From: Rhodobacterales bacterium UBA7416
GTDB taxonomy: Bacteria > Pseudomonadota > Alphaproteobacteria > Rhodobacterales > Rhodobacteraceae
DNA: 16,430 nucleotides
Assembly (NCBI GenBank): GCA_002469545.1
Contig: DKMK01000091.1
Span: 2,713-19,142, forward strand
Reading direction: 5' to 3'
In this document: piece by piece, positions 1 through 7,724 of the stretch
Numbering within the stretch: position 1 is the first letter of the stretch
Layout: each line of letters begins with the position of its first letter
Program-made: the position numbers and the translations under genes
The notes under the pieces: model-generated
Told to the model about the DNA's origin: nothing
The model's database searches: none
Seen by the model: the letters and a program-made list of their open reading frames with translations, nothing else

Positions 1-684
1 CTTACTGATACATATCTAAAAGACCCTGTTCAGGTTTCGGTATCTCCGGAAAACTCCACAGTTGAAAAAATCACACAAACCTTGATGCATTTGTCAAAAC
101 AAAACAAAGGTTTGGCACTGCAACGCATTGTTTCGGATAACCCTAAAAAACGCGTTATTGTATTTTCTCGCACAAAACACGGCTCTGATAAGCTGGTTAA
201 ATGGCTGGGTACACAAGATATCAAAGCCGACGCAATTCATGGCAATAAATCCCAAGGTCAACGTCAACGCGCGTTAGATGACTTTAAAAAGGGTAAAACT
301 TATGTATTGATCGCCACCGACATTGCTGCACGTGGTATCGATATTCCTGGGATCGAAATTGTAATTAACTTCGATCTTCCAAACGTTCCTGAATCTTATG
401 TTCACCGTATTGGCCGTACTGCACGTGCCGGTGCCGAAGGTCGCGCGATTGCATTTTGCGCACCCGATGAGCACAAGCAATTGTGGGACATCGAAAAAGT
501 GATCAAAATGGACATTCCAGTGGTCGAAATGGAAGGTCTGACGCAAAACACGATCCCTACTTTTGAAAAACCAGAGCCACGTAGACGTGGTGGTGGTGCA
601 AATTCAAAACGCGGATCTGGACCACGTGATGGTAAACCACGCGGTGGCCCCAAAGGTGGCAGACGCTCTCCACGTCGCAATTAG
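1..684 (+). CDS. rhlE: DEAD-box ATP-dependent RNA helicase, C-terminal part (RhlE-like), 5' end outside window
   Basis: The reading frame is open to the left edge, so the N-terminal RecA-like domain (Walker A, DEAD box) lies outside the window. What remains is the second RecA-like domain. It shows motif IV (VIVFSRTKHG, about 154-186), motif V (ATDIAARGID, 313-342) and motif VI (HRIGRTAR, 403-426), whose arginines contact ATP and RNA. After the core comes a basic Arg/Gly-rich tail (roughly 580-680, with RRRGGG, GGPKGGRR and a terminal RRN). This is typical of RhlE-type helicases that unwind RNA duplexes in ribosome assembly or mRNA turnover, often in the cold. The linker VSVSPENSTVEKI also fits the RhlE/RhlB/SrmB group. 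Helicase identity is near certain. The exact paralogue (RhlE versus another DEAD-box protein) is less so, because the diagnostic N-terminus is missing. Confidence 0.9.
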   Translation, partial: LTDTYLKDPVQVSVSPENSTVEKITQTLMHLSKQNKGLALQRIVSDNPKKRVIVFSRTKHGSDKLVKWLGTQDIKADAIHGNKSQGQRQRALDDFKKGKTYVLIATDIAARGIDIPGIEIVINFDLPNVPESYVHRIGRTARAGAEGRAIAFCAPDEHKQLWDIEKVIKMDIPVVEMEGLTQNTIPTFEKPEPRRRGGGANSKRGSGPRDGKPRGGPKGGRRSPRRN

Positions 685-740
685 GCTTCTTTTCAGTGGC
701 GTGTATGATTAGAGTTTAAACAACTTATCTCGGACCTATC

Positions 741-1907
741 GTGCCTTTTGAAATCAATAACCTAAATGCCCGTCGTCTGTGGTTAAACGTAAATGCTTTG
801 TCGGGATCACCGACAGGGCCATTGGACTTACCTGCTTTGGTACGTGAACTTGGTTTTGTGCAATTGGACACAATTCAAGTTGTGGCGCGGGCGCATCATC
901 ATATTCTATGGAGCCGAAACCAAAATTACCGCGAACCTATGTTCGATAACCTTTATAATGAACGCCATGTTTTTGAACATTTCACACATGATGCATCGAT
1001 CATTCCAATGGGTTTTTTGCCCATGTGGAAACGCCAATTCCAAAGAAAAGCGCAGCAAATAGAACAGTCTAGCTGGTTTAGTAATATATTGGATACAAAG
1101 GAGCGCGCAAAAATTGTGGCACGCATCCGTGACGAAGGAGCCCTGTCGACCCATGCGTTTGACAGTAAATCAAATGGTTCAGGTAAGATGTGGGCCCGCC
1201 CCCCACATAAACAAGCTTTGGATTACATGTGGTACGCAGGACAGCTGGCGACTTGCTATCGTGAAAATTTCGTAAAGTATTACAATATTCCAGAACGTGT
1301 CTTCCCAAAGGATTTGAATGGGCAATCACATGACGACAACGTTCAAATCGATTGGTTATGCCAACAAGCAATGAACCGTCTTGGCATTGCAACGGCAAAG
1401 GAAATCAACAGGTTTTGGGAGGCAATGGAAATCAAGGAAACCCGTGAGTGGGTTGAGGGTTCGGACTTAGTGAACGTACGCGTTCAATCATCAGACGGCA
1501 ATTGGACCGACGCATTTGCCAAATCCGATATTGAACATCAAATTACGAAATTAACGACACCCAATTTAAGAATGCGTATTATTAACCCATTCGACCCCGC
1601 AACACGTGATCGCGAACGTCTAAAACGGTTGTTTGGCTTTGACTATAAAATCGAAATGTTCGTCCCTGCCGCGAAACGAAAATGGGGATACTATGTGTAC
1701 CCAATTTTACAAGGCGACCAATTTATCGGACGTATAGAAGTGAAAGCAGAGCGTGCAAAAGACAAAATGACAATCCACAACCTTTGGGTTGAGGGCGGCG
1801 TAAAGTGGTCTAAATCGCGTTCGGAAAAGTTAAATACAGAACTTGATCGTATGGCACGCTTCGTTGGTGTCACAGATATCATTTGGAACTGTAGCGTTCC
1901 CGATTAA
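741..1907 (+). CDS. ycaQ: YcaQ/AlkZ-family winged-helix DNA glycosylase (HTH_42)
   Basis: This 388-residue protein matches the YcaQ family (formerly DUF1006), which comprises monofunctional glycosylases that remove bulky or crosslinked alkyl bases and unhook interstrand crosslinks. Near the N-terminus is GFVQLDTIQVVARAHHHILWSR. The Q41-L42-D43 triplet corresponds to the Q-hydrophobic-D catalytic motif of the YcaQ-like branch, whereas antibiotic-linked AlkZ proteins carry Q-x-Q. Length fits the family (about 360-410). The start is GTG at 741: an in-frame TAA at 717-719 excludes a longer form, and no good alternative follows closely. No strong Shine-Dalgarno is visible. It ends tail-to-tail with lipA, the two stop codons sharing TTAA at 1904-1907. 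Nothing in the context suggests an antibiotic cluster, so a housekeeping role in alkylation repair is likely. Family call is confident; substrate is inferred. Confidence 0.88.
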   Translation: MPFEINNLNARRLWLNVNALSGSPTGPLDLPALVRELGFVQLDTIQVVARAHHHILWSRNQNYREPMFDNLYNERHVFEHFTHDASIIPMGFLPMWKRQFQRKAQQIEQSSWFSNILDTKERAKIVARIRDEGALSTHAFDSKSNGSGKMWARPPHKQALDYMWYAGQLATCYRENFVKYYNIPERVFPKDLNGQSHDDNVQIDWLCQQAMNRLGIATAKEINRFWEAMEIKETREWVEGSDLVNVRVQSSDGNWTDAFAKSDIEHQITKLTTPNLRMRIINPFDPATRDRERLKRLFGFDYKIEMFVPAAKRKWGYYVYPILQGDQFIGRIEVKAERAKDKMTIHNLWVEGGVKWSKSRSEKLNTELDRMARFVGVTDIIWNCSVPD

Positions 1908-2854
1908 CCGCCGAATTTAGCCATTCTTGCGGCACGCAGTTGCGCGAAATCGTCGCCAGCATGATAACTAGACCGAGTCAAAGGTGATGCAGACACCATC
2001 AAAAAACCCTTATTATAGGCCGTTTTTTCATATGTCGCGAACTCATCAGGCGTCACAAAGCGATCGACAGCATGGTGTTTCGGTGTTGGCTGCAAATATT
2101 GCCCGATTGTCAGGAAATCGATATCGGCTGCGCGCATATCTTCCATAACTTGGACGACGGATTGTTTATTTTCACCCAATCCAACCATTATGCCAGATTT
2201 GGTAAACATTGTTGGGTCCAATTCTTTGACACGCTGAAGTAGCCGCAACGAATGGAAATAACGCGCACCTGGGCGTACTTCGGGATATAATCCGGGAACA
2301 GTTTCAAGATTGTGGTTAAACACATCAGGTTTTGCATCAACAACAATTTTTAAAACGCTTTCATCGCAGCGGATAAAATCTGGTGTCAAAATTTCGATCG
2401 TCGTTCCGGGTGATTGTTGGCGAATAGCGCGAATTGTCTGTGCGAAATGTTCCGCACCACCATCTTTGATATCATCACGATCTACTGATGTGATGACAAC
2501 GTGGTTTAACCCCAACTTCTTAACCGCAACAGCAACGCGACCCGGTTCGAATGCGTCCAAATCTTCGGGTGGTTTGCCGGTTGCGATATTACAAAAAGTA
2601 CACGCGCGTGTGCAAACTTCGCCCATAATCATCATTGTTGCATGGCCCTGAGACCAACATTCGCCAACGTTAGGGCACCCTGCCTCTTCACAAACCGTGA
2701 CCAATTTGTTCTCGCGCATAATATCTCGCGTGCGCTTATACCCTTCAGAAACGGGTGCTTTTACTCTAATCCAAGACGGTTTGCTGGGTTGTGCATTGTC
2801 TGGCTTATTTGCTTTTTCTGGGTGGCGTTCTGCCGGAATATTAAGATCACGCAT
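1904..2854 (-). CDS. lipA: Lipoyl synthase (radical SAM, two 4Fe-4S clusters)
   Basis: LipA inserts two sulfurs into protein-bound octanoyl groups, finishing the lipoyl cofactor of pyruvate and 2-oxoglutarate dehydrogenases and the glycine cleavage H protein. Starting at ATG 2854 the protein has 316 residues, the usual length. The auxiliary-cluster cysteines C55, C60 and C66 follow the C-x4-C-x5-C pattern. The radical-SAM cysteines C81, C85 and C88 (CTRACTFC) follow C-x3-C-x2-C. The C-terminal RSSYHAGDD holds the conserved serine that ligates the auxiliary cluster. The frame stays open upstream to 2953, but ATG 2854 is preferred: AAGGA lies about 7 bases before it and residue conservation begins there (MRDLNIP). 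It is divergent from aqpZ. lpd, another lipoate-enzyme gene, lies 5 kb away in a separate unit. Confidence 0.96.
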   Translation of the reverse strand: MRDLNIPAERHPEKANKPDNAQPSKPSWIRVKAPVSEGYKRTRDIMRENKLVTVCEEAGCPNVGECWSQGHATMMIMGEVCTRACTFCNIATGKPPEDLDAFEPGRVAVAVKKLGLNHVVITSVDRDDIKDGGAEHFAQTIRAIRQQSPGTTIEILTPDFIRCDESVLKIVVDAKPDVFNHNLETVPGLYPEVRPGARYFHSLRLLQRVKELDPTMFTKSGIMVGLGENKQSVVQVMEDMRAADIDFLTIGQYLQPTPKHHAVDRFVTPDEFATYEKTAYNKGFLMVSASPLTRSSYHAGDDFAQLRAARMAKFGG

Positions 2855-2877
2855 CGTACTATCCTTGTTATTAAACC

Positions 2878-2906
2878 TATATATACTTTGCCAAACACAA
2901 TGTCTC
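2878..2906 (-). promoter_or_regulatory. Candidate lipA promoter
   Basis: On the minus strand a -35-like GAGACA (2906-2901) and a -10-like TATATA (2883-2878) are separated by 17 bases. Transcription would start near 2871, leaving a short leader that contains the AAGGA ribosome site of lipA. The match is moderate (the -35 is only partly consensus). I found no equally good box for the divergent aqpZ in the 145-bp gap. Confidence 0.35.
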
Positions 2907-2999
2907 GTAAGAATATATGCTGTATTCCTTGTATCACAAATATTCATGACCATTTGAATTACACACGGCTTTTATAGCTGCTTTTAATTGGGGAATATC

Positions 3000-3683
3000 A
3001 TGAGAAGAGAAATTGCAGAGGTCATTGGGACTTTCACATTAGTGTTCTTTGGTTGCGGTTCAGCAGTCTTTATGGGCGCAGAAATTGGGATGCTTGGAAT
3101 ATCATTTGCCTTTGGGTTAGCAGTCATGGCAATGGCGTATTCAATTGGCCATATTTCTGGCGCGCACCTAAATCCCGCAGTCAGCATGGGCATGAAAATA
3201 GCTGGTAAAATGACCAGTTCTGAAATGATCCGTTATTGGATTGCACAGACTGTGGGCGCAATTATTGCGGCGCTGGCAATTATGATCATTGCACAGGGAA
3301 ACGCAGATTACGCTGTGGCGACAAACGGTTTGGGTCAAAACGGGTATGGCGCAGGTTATTTAGGTGAATACAACATAACTTCAGCGGTTTTATTTGAAGT
3401 CATCGCAACGTTCTTGTTCGTGACCGTAATATTGGGTGCAACACAGAAAAACGCGCCGGCGGCGATGGCAGGATTGGTCATTGGTTTAACGTTGGTTGTT
3501 ATTCACTTGGTCGGTATCAACATCACGGGAACGTCGGTTAATCCTGCGCGTTCCATCGGCCCTGCGTTGTTCACAGGTTCTAAATCATTGATGCAGTTGC
3601 CGGTATTTATAATTGCACCGCTGATTGGTGGTGCACTGGCTGGTCTTGTTTTCCGGATGGGAATTACACGGGCAGAAGACTAA
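3000..3683 (+). CDS. aqpZ: Aquaporin Z-type water channel
   Basis: This is a six-helix MIP-family channel of 227 residues with both half-helix signatures, LNPAVS (first NPA) and VNPARS (second NPA). By alignment from memory with E. coli AqpZ, all four selectivity-filter positions look like those of a water channel: Phe in SFAFGLAV, His in VVIHLVG, Thr in TGTSVNPAR, and the Arg after the second NPA. That argues against a glycerol facilitator. I chose ATG 3000 because GGGGA ends six bases upstream; an in-frame TTG at 2988 would add four residues. It is convergent with oxyR, with 21 bases between the stop codons. Some aquaporins also pass hydrogen peroxide; whether this one does cannot be read from sequence. 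Confidence 0.93.
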   Translation: MRREIAEVIGTFTLVFFGCGSAVFMGAEIGMLGISFAFGLAVMAMAYSIGHISGAHLNPAVSMGMKIAGKMTSSEMIRYWIAQTVGAIIAALAIMIIAQGNADYAVATNGLGQNGYGAGYLGEYNITSAVLFEVIATFLFVTVILGATQKNAPAAMAGLVIGLTLVVIHLVGINITGTSVNPARSIGPALFTGSKSLMQLPVFIIAPLIGGALAGLVFRMGITRAED

Positions 3684-3695
3684 CAAAAACGTTGG

Positions 3696-3712
3696 CCAGT
3701 TCTGTTAACTGG
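3696..3712 (-). terminator. Hairpin shared by aqpZ and oxyR 3' ends
   Basis: A perfect 6-bp inverted repeat, CCAGTT (3696-3701) and AACTGG (3707-3712), encloses a five-base loop. On the minus strand it contains the last oxyR sense codon and stop codon, and five Ts (3689-3685) follow after a short spacer, so it fits a weak intrinsic terminator for oxyR. It could also end aqpZ on the plus strand, but no T-run follows there. The palindrome TGGCCA occurs on both sides (3693-3698 and 3716-3721) and could form an alternative, larger stem. Confidence 0.45.
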
Positions 3713-4637
3713 GATTGGCCATATCGTTTCTAAACTCAGAAATAACTTGATCACCTGCCGTCTTTAGGGCGGTTCCCAACACAGAGAACCAACTACTTTC
3801 CCCAGTCATTTCACGTCGCACTAACCCAATACTGCGGTGCGGTTGAACACCACCAAATCGATGTACACGCAAACTTGGTGATGCGCGTAATTCGCTTACT
3901 GCAGCCAATTCCGGTAACAGTGTAAACCCAAAACCTTCTGATGCTAAACGGCACAGCGTTGTTAATGATGATGCGCGTAGATCAATGCGCGCTGTTGGTG
4001 ATATTTTACAAGCAGCCAAGGCTTGGTCAGCCAAGCAATGACCATCGTCCAACAAAAGCAATTGTTCTGGCCGCACAAGCGCAGGTTCCAATCCCGCCTT
4101 GGGTAACAAATCAAGCGGGCCTTTTGATCCTGCAAGTAAGAAATTATCGTTAAATAACGGTGTTTCGACCATTCCATCCATAAGTGAGGGCAAAGCTACA
4201 ACAACGGCATCCAATTGACCTTCAGCCAGTTCCTTTAATAAAACCTGTGTTTGTGCTTCTCGGACGCCAAATTCCAACCCAATGTTATCAGCACGTAAGA
4301 TTGGCAAGGCATAGGGTAATAAATAAGGCGCAATCGTCGGTATAAGGCCGATATTTAGTCGTGTTGGCATATCCGTAGAAAACCGCGCTGCTTGTTCTAT
4401 ATCACTCACTTGATCCAAAACTGATTTTGCGCGCAAGACGACGTCGCGGCCAAGTGCCGTAAGGGTAACACTGCCCCGCCCTCTTTCAACCAACACACCG
4501 CCCAAGTTTGTCTCCAGTTCCTTAATTTGTTGGGACAAAGCAGACTGCGTTACATACACCGCAGCAGCGGCACGCCCAAAATGGCGATGCTTCGCAAGAG
4601 CCGTAATATAAGATAATTGTCTAAGCGTGATTTTCAT
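3705..4637 (-). CDS. oxyR: LysR-type hydrogen-peroxide regulator OxyR
   Basis: This 310-residue LysR-family regulator has an N-terminal winged helix-turn-helix (about residues 1-60, including HRHFGRAAAAVYVTQSALSQQI) and a periplasmic-binding-like effector domain. The peroxide-sensing motif DDGHCLADQALAAC provides C201 and C210, nine residues apart, exactly the spacing of E. coli C199 and C208, which form the activating disulfide. Other OxyR signatures are LNIGLIPTIAPYLLP and the EAQT segment. A third cysteine, C229, sits nearby in the effector domain. The gene is divergent from katG across 96 bp, the usual arrangement in which OxyR activates katG and limits its own expression. No clear Shine-Dalgarno precedes its ATG. 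Identification is firm; the direct control of katG is a strong inference from family and position. Confidence 0.95.
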   Translation of the reverse strand: MKITLRQLSYITALAKHRHFGRAAAAVYVTQSALSQQIKELETNLGGVLVERGRGSVTLTALGRDVVLRAKSVLDQVSDIEQAARFSTDMPTRLNIGLIPTIAPYLLPYALPILRADNIGLEFGVREAQTQVLLKELAEGQLDAVVVALPSLMDGMVETPLFNDNFLLAGSKGPLDLLPKAGLEPALVRPEQLLLLDDGHCLADQALAACKISPTARIDLRASSLTTLCRLASEGFGFTLLPELAAVSELRASPSLRVHRFGGVQPHRSIGLVRREMTGESSWFSVLGTALKTAGDQVISEFRNDMANPS

Positions 4638-4733
4638 AAGTTTTACTAATCGTTATCCAAACAAAATACAATTTCCAATAATAACTAAAGTCTGATTAGA
4701 CTGAACACAGGCAATTCAATTTTTCAGGAGAAC
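4638..4733. promoter_or_regulatory. oxyR-katG divergent control region with inverted repeats
   Basis: This AT-rich gap must carry both promoters and probably the OxyR sites. A perfect short palindrome AGTCT-GATT-AGACT lies at 4689-4702, just upstream of where the katG promoter should be. Two longer-range inverted pairs are nested around the centre: CTAATC (4646-4651) with GATTAG (4694-4699), and GTTAT (4652-4656) with ATAAC (4681-4685). The roughly 50-bp span suits a LysR-type tetramer, but the sequences do not match the E. coli ATAG/CTAT consensus convincingly, so individual sites are tentative. AGGAG at 4726-4730 is the katG ribosome site. Confidence 0.5.
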
Positions 4734-6908
4734 ATGATGGCTGATCAACAAAATGGTGCGGGAAAATGTCCCGTAATGCATACAAATACGGGCGGACGCA
4801 CAAACAAAGATTGGTGGCCAAATCAGTTAAATCTGAAAATCTTGAATCAAAATAGTGCCGAAACGAATCCACTTGGCGCTGATTTTGATTACGCAGCAGA
4901 ATTCAAAAAATTGGACCTAGCAGCAATCAAAGCAGACCTGGCGAACGTTATGACTGACAGTCAAGACTGGTGGCCTGCAGACTATGGCCACTATGGCCCC
5001 TTCTTTATCCGTATGGCTTGGCATTCAGCCGGCACATACAGAACCGCTGACGGGCGCGGCGGTGCGCGCTCCGGCACTCAACGTTTTGCACCATTGAACA
5101 GCTGGCCAGATAACGTCAGCCTAGATAAGGCACGTCGCCTGTTATGGCCCGTTAAACAGAAATACGGCAATAAAATCTCTTGGGCCGACCTGATGATTTT
5201 GACAGGTAACGTCGCATTAGAAACGATGGGATTTGAAACATTTGGCTTTGCTGGCGGTCGCGCAGATGTGTGGGAGCCCGAAGAAGATATCTATTGGGGT
5301 ACAGAAGATGAATGGTTGGCCGACAATCGTTACAGCGGTGAACGCGACCTAGAAAACCCATTGGCGGCAGTTCAAATGGGCCTAATTTATGTAAACCCAG
5401 AAGGTCCTAACGGAAACCCAGATCCAGTTGCATCAGGTGCAGACATTCGCGACACCTTTGGTCGCATGGCCATGAATGACGAAGAAACAGTTGCATTGGT
5501 TGCCGGTGGGCACACATTTGGCAAGGCACATGGTGCAGGTGATGCAGGCCAAGTTGGCGCAGAGCCAGAAGGTGCGTCAATCGAACAACAAGGCTTTGGC
5601 TGGGCCAGTTCACATGGAACAGGTCACGGCGTCGATGCGATTTCCAGTGGCGTTGAAGGCCCATGGACACCAAATCCGACACAATGGGACATGGGATTTT
5701 TCGATGTTTTGTTTGGCTACGATTGGGAGCTGACCAAAAGCCCAGCTGGCGCACAGATTTGGCACGCCAAAGGTTTATCAGATGGTGATCACGCCCCCCA
5801 AGTTGACGGTTCGGATGCCACCGTTCCTATCATGATGACGACCGCTGATATGGCGATGCGTATGGATCCTGATTACGAAAAAATCTCACGCCGTTTTCAC
5901 AAGAACCCTGCCGAGTTTGCCGAAGCGTTTGCACGTGCATGGTTCAAGCTGACACACCGCGATATGGGGCCAAAGTCATTATACCTTGGCGCTGAAGTTC
6001 CTGCACAGGATCTTATTTGGCAAGATACTATTCCTGCGGTCAATCACGATCTGGTATCAGATCAAGACGTTCTAGAATTGAAAAAGCAGGTCCTTGCTTC
6101 TGGTTTAAGTCTTTCAGAATTGGTTTCCACAGCATGGGCATCTGCTTCTACTTTCCGTGGATCAGATTTACGTGGCGGTGCAAATGGTGCGCGTGTTCGT
6201 TTGGCACCACAAAAAGATTGGGCAGCCAACAATCCTGCTCAATTAGATACCGTGTTGAAAACGTTGACTGATATTCAATCAAATTTCGCCAAAACAGTTT
6301 CAATCGCCGATCTGATTGTAATTGCCGGAAATGCCGCTGTTGAAAAGGCCGCCGCTGACGCGGGGAATTCTGTTTCCATCGCTTTCACCCCTGGTCGCAT
6401 GGATGCAAGCCAAGAACAGACTGACATTGAATCCTTTGATGTCATTGAGCCAAAAGCAGATGGTTTCCGAAACTATTCTGCTGCTAACTTCAGCGTTCCT
6501 GCGGAACACTTGTTGGTGGACCGTGCGCAATTACTGACCCTTACGGCACCAGAGATGACTGTTCTTATCGGTGGTCTTCGTGTCATGGGCGCAAATTCTG
6601 CGGACAGCGCGCATGGTGTACTGACAACACGTAAAGGTCAGCTCAGCAACGACTTCTTTACCAACCTGTTGGACATGGCAACGCAATGGACAGAAACTGA
6701 CGTCAAAGGTGTTTACGAAGGTAAGGATCGTTCAACTGGCCAAGTAAAATGGACAGGCACACGCGCTGATCTTGTGTTTGGTTCGAATTCAGTGTTGCGT
6801 GCTTTGGCCGAAGTATATGCACAAGACGATGCTGCAGATACTTTTGCACAGGACTTTGCTAATGCTTGGACCAAGGTTATGAACTTGGATCGTTTCGACG
6901 TCGCTTAG
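4734..6908 (+). CDS. katG: Bifunctional catalase-peroxidase
   Basis: KatG is a cytoplasmic heme enzyme that breaks down hydrogen peroxide by catalase and peroxidase activity. The 724 residues match the full two-domain length. The N-terminal domain has the distal triad R93, W96 and H97 (RMAWHSAGTYR), the proximal heme ligand H260 (GGHTFGKAHG), and the residues forming the catalase-specific Met-Tyr-Trp adduct: W96, Y219 (GLIYVNPEGP) and M245 (RMAMND). Catalase function is therefore expected to be intact. The C-terminal half is the usual degenerate duplicated domain. There is no signal peptide. Two adjacent ATGs (4734, 4737) follow AGGAG; the second has the better spacing (six bases against three), so the true start may lack one Met. 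It is divergent from oxyR and closed by a strong terminator, indicating a single-gene unit. Confidence 0.98.
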   Translation: MMADQQNGAGKCPVMHTNTGGRTNKDWWPNQLNLKILNQNSAETNPLGADFDYAAEFKKLDLAAIKADLANVMTDSQDWWPADYGHYGPFFIRMAWHSAGTYRTADGRGGARSGTQRFAPLNSWPDNVSLDKARRLLWPVKQKYGNKISWADLMILTGNVALETMGFETFGFAGGRADVWEPEEDIYWGTEDEWLADNRYSGERDLENPLAAVQMGLIYVNPEGPNGNPDPVASGADIRDTFGRMAMNDEETVALVAGGHTFGKAHGAGDAGQVGAEPEGASIEQQGFGWASSHGTGHGVDAISSGVEGPWTPNPTQWDMGFFDVLFGYDWELTKSPAGAQIWHAKGLSDGDHAPQVDGSDATVPIMMTTADMAMRMDPDYEKISRRFHKNPAEFAEAFARAWFKLTHRDMGPKSLYLGAEVPAQDLIWQDTIPAVNHDLVSDQDVLELKKQVLASGLSLSELVSTAWASASTFRGSDLRGGANGARVRLAPQKDWAANNPAQLDTVLKTLTDIQSNFAKTVSIADLIVIAGNAAVEKAAADAGNSVSIAFTPGRMDASQEQTDIESFDVIEPKADGFRNYSAANFSVPAEHLLVDRAQLLTLTAPEMTVLIGGLRVMGANSADSAHGVLTTRKGQLSNDFFTNLLDMATQWTETDVKGVYEGKDRSTGQVKWTGTRADLVFGSNSVLRALAEVYAQDDAADTFAQDFANAWTKVMNLDRFDVA

Positions 6909-6929
6909 AACACAATCATAAATCAATTC

Positions 6930-6960
6930 AGAGCCACCCTTCGGGGTGGTTCTTTGTATT
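6930..6960 (+). terminator. Intrinsic terminator after katG
   Basis: A strong GC-rich hairpin begins 22 bases after the katG stop. The left arm AGAGCCACCC (6930-6939), a TTCG tetraloop (6940-6943) and the right arm GGGTGGTTCT (6944-6953) pair over ten positions with one G-T wobble. A T-rich tract (TTTGTATTT) follows. It separates katG from the VIT-family gene, although read-through could still contribute to that gene, which starts only 20 bases later. Confidence 0.9.
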
Positions 6961-6980
6961 TAAGCTTGGTAAAAAGACCT

Positions 6981-7718
6981 ATGACATATCCATTCGAGAC
7001 ATTGGCCGAACACAAAGGCCGCGAGCATCACATCAGCCCAATGGGCGAGTTTATCAAACAAATCATTTATGGTGGTAACGATGGCATTGTTACCACGTTT
7101 GCGATTGTCGCAGGCTTTGCAGGTGCAGGCATGGATGGCGCGGCTCAAGTTGGTGGTTTAGCTGTTCTTTTGTTTGGTTTGGCTAATTTATTTGCTGATG
7201 CCACTGCGATGGGGTTAGGCGAATTTTTGTCTGGGCGTTCTGAACAAGAGCTTTATCATTCTGTTCGAGAGAAAGAATTGCATGAAATCCATAACAACCC
7301 AGAAATGGAACGTGCGGAGACGATGGAAATTTTGCATGACCGTGGATTTTCGGAACAAGATGCAAACGCTGTGGCCGATATTTTAGCGCGAAATCCCGAA
7401 CATTATGCCGATTTTATGATGGCTTATGAGATCCAAATGGCTGATCCTAATGGAGAAAGCCCTGCTTTGAATGGGATAGCTACTTTCATCTCGTTTTTGA
7501 TTTTTGGGTCCATCCCGTTGTCGCCCTACTTCTTTTTAGAGCCAATCCAATCGACATTCTATCTGTCGGTAACTGCGACGTTTACCGCGTTGATAATGCT
7601 TGGTGTTTTGCAATTTACTGTGATCCGCCGCAAGCTGTGGCGTTGCATCGGTGAGACAGTTTTGGTGGGTGGCGTTTGTGCCGCTGTGGCGTTTGGTGTG
7701 GGCTTGATGTTCGCCTAA
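6981..7718 (+). CDS. VIT1/CCC1-family Fe(II)/Mn(II) transporter
   Basis: This 245-residue membrane protein belongs to the vacuolar iron transporter family, which moves Fe2+ or Mn2+ out of the cytosol, often by proton antiport. About five membrane segments are visible: two near the N-terminus (residues 36-50 and 58-83, with GGNDGIVTTF and ADATAMGLGEFLSGR) and three after residue 165. The cytosolic loop carries E99, E102, E110, E113, M146, M147 and E150. This spacing matches, as I recall it, the glutamate/methionine metal site of eucalyptus VIT1. There is no fused ferritin-like domain, so it is not MbfA. ATG 6981 is preferred over a TTG at 6954 inside the katG terminator. Its place after katG suggests limiting free iron during peroxide stress, which is an inference. 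No separate promoter was recognised. Confidence 0.9.
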   Translation: MTYPFETLAEHKGREHHISPMGEFIKQIIYGGNDGIVTTFAIVAGFAGAGMDGAAQVGGLAVLLFGLANLFADATAMGLGEFLSGRSEQELYHSVREKELHEIHNNPEMERAETMEILHDRGFSEQDANAVADILARNPEHYADFMMAYEIQMADPNGESPALNGIATFISFLIFGSIPLSPYFFLEPIQSTFYLSVTATFTALIMLGVLQFTVIRRKLWRCIGETVLVGGVCAAVAFGVGLMFA

Positions 7719-7724
7719 ATCGGC

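Noticed and set aside
402..680. Minus-strand frame rich in Arg/Pro opposite the helicase tail
   Set aside because: It mirrors the RGG-rich tail codons of the helicase and has no independent support.
714..721. Palindrome GTTTAAAC before ycaQ
   Set aside because: An isolated 8-bp AT-rich palindrome is expected by chance, and nothing else around it suggests an operator.
2855..2953. N-terminal extension of lipA by 33 residues
   Set aside because: The extension is not LipA-like, it runs through the candidate promoter, and a good ribosome site precedes the ATG at 2854.
2907..2999. A sigma-70 promoter for aqpZ (for example TTGAAT at 2954)
   Set aside because: No -10 hexamer with acceptable spacing was found; the TATAG nearby is only 12-13 bases away.
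6954..6980. Nine-residue N-terminal extension of the VIT-family protein from a TTG
   Set aside because: The TTG lies in the katG terminator and has no ribosome site; conservation begins after ATG 6981.
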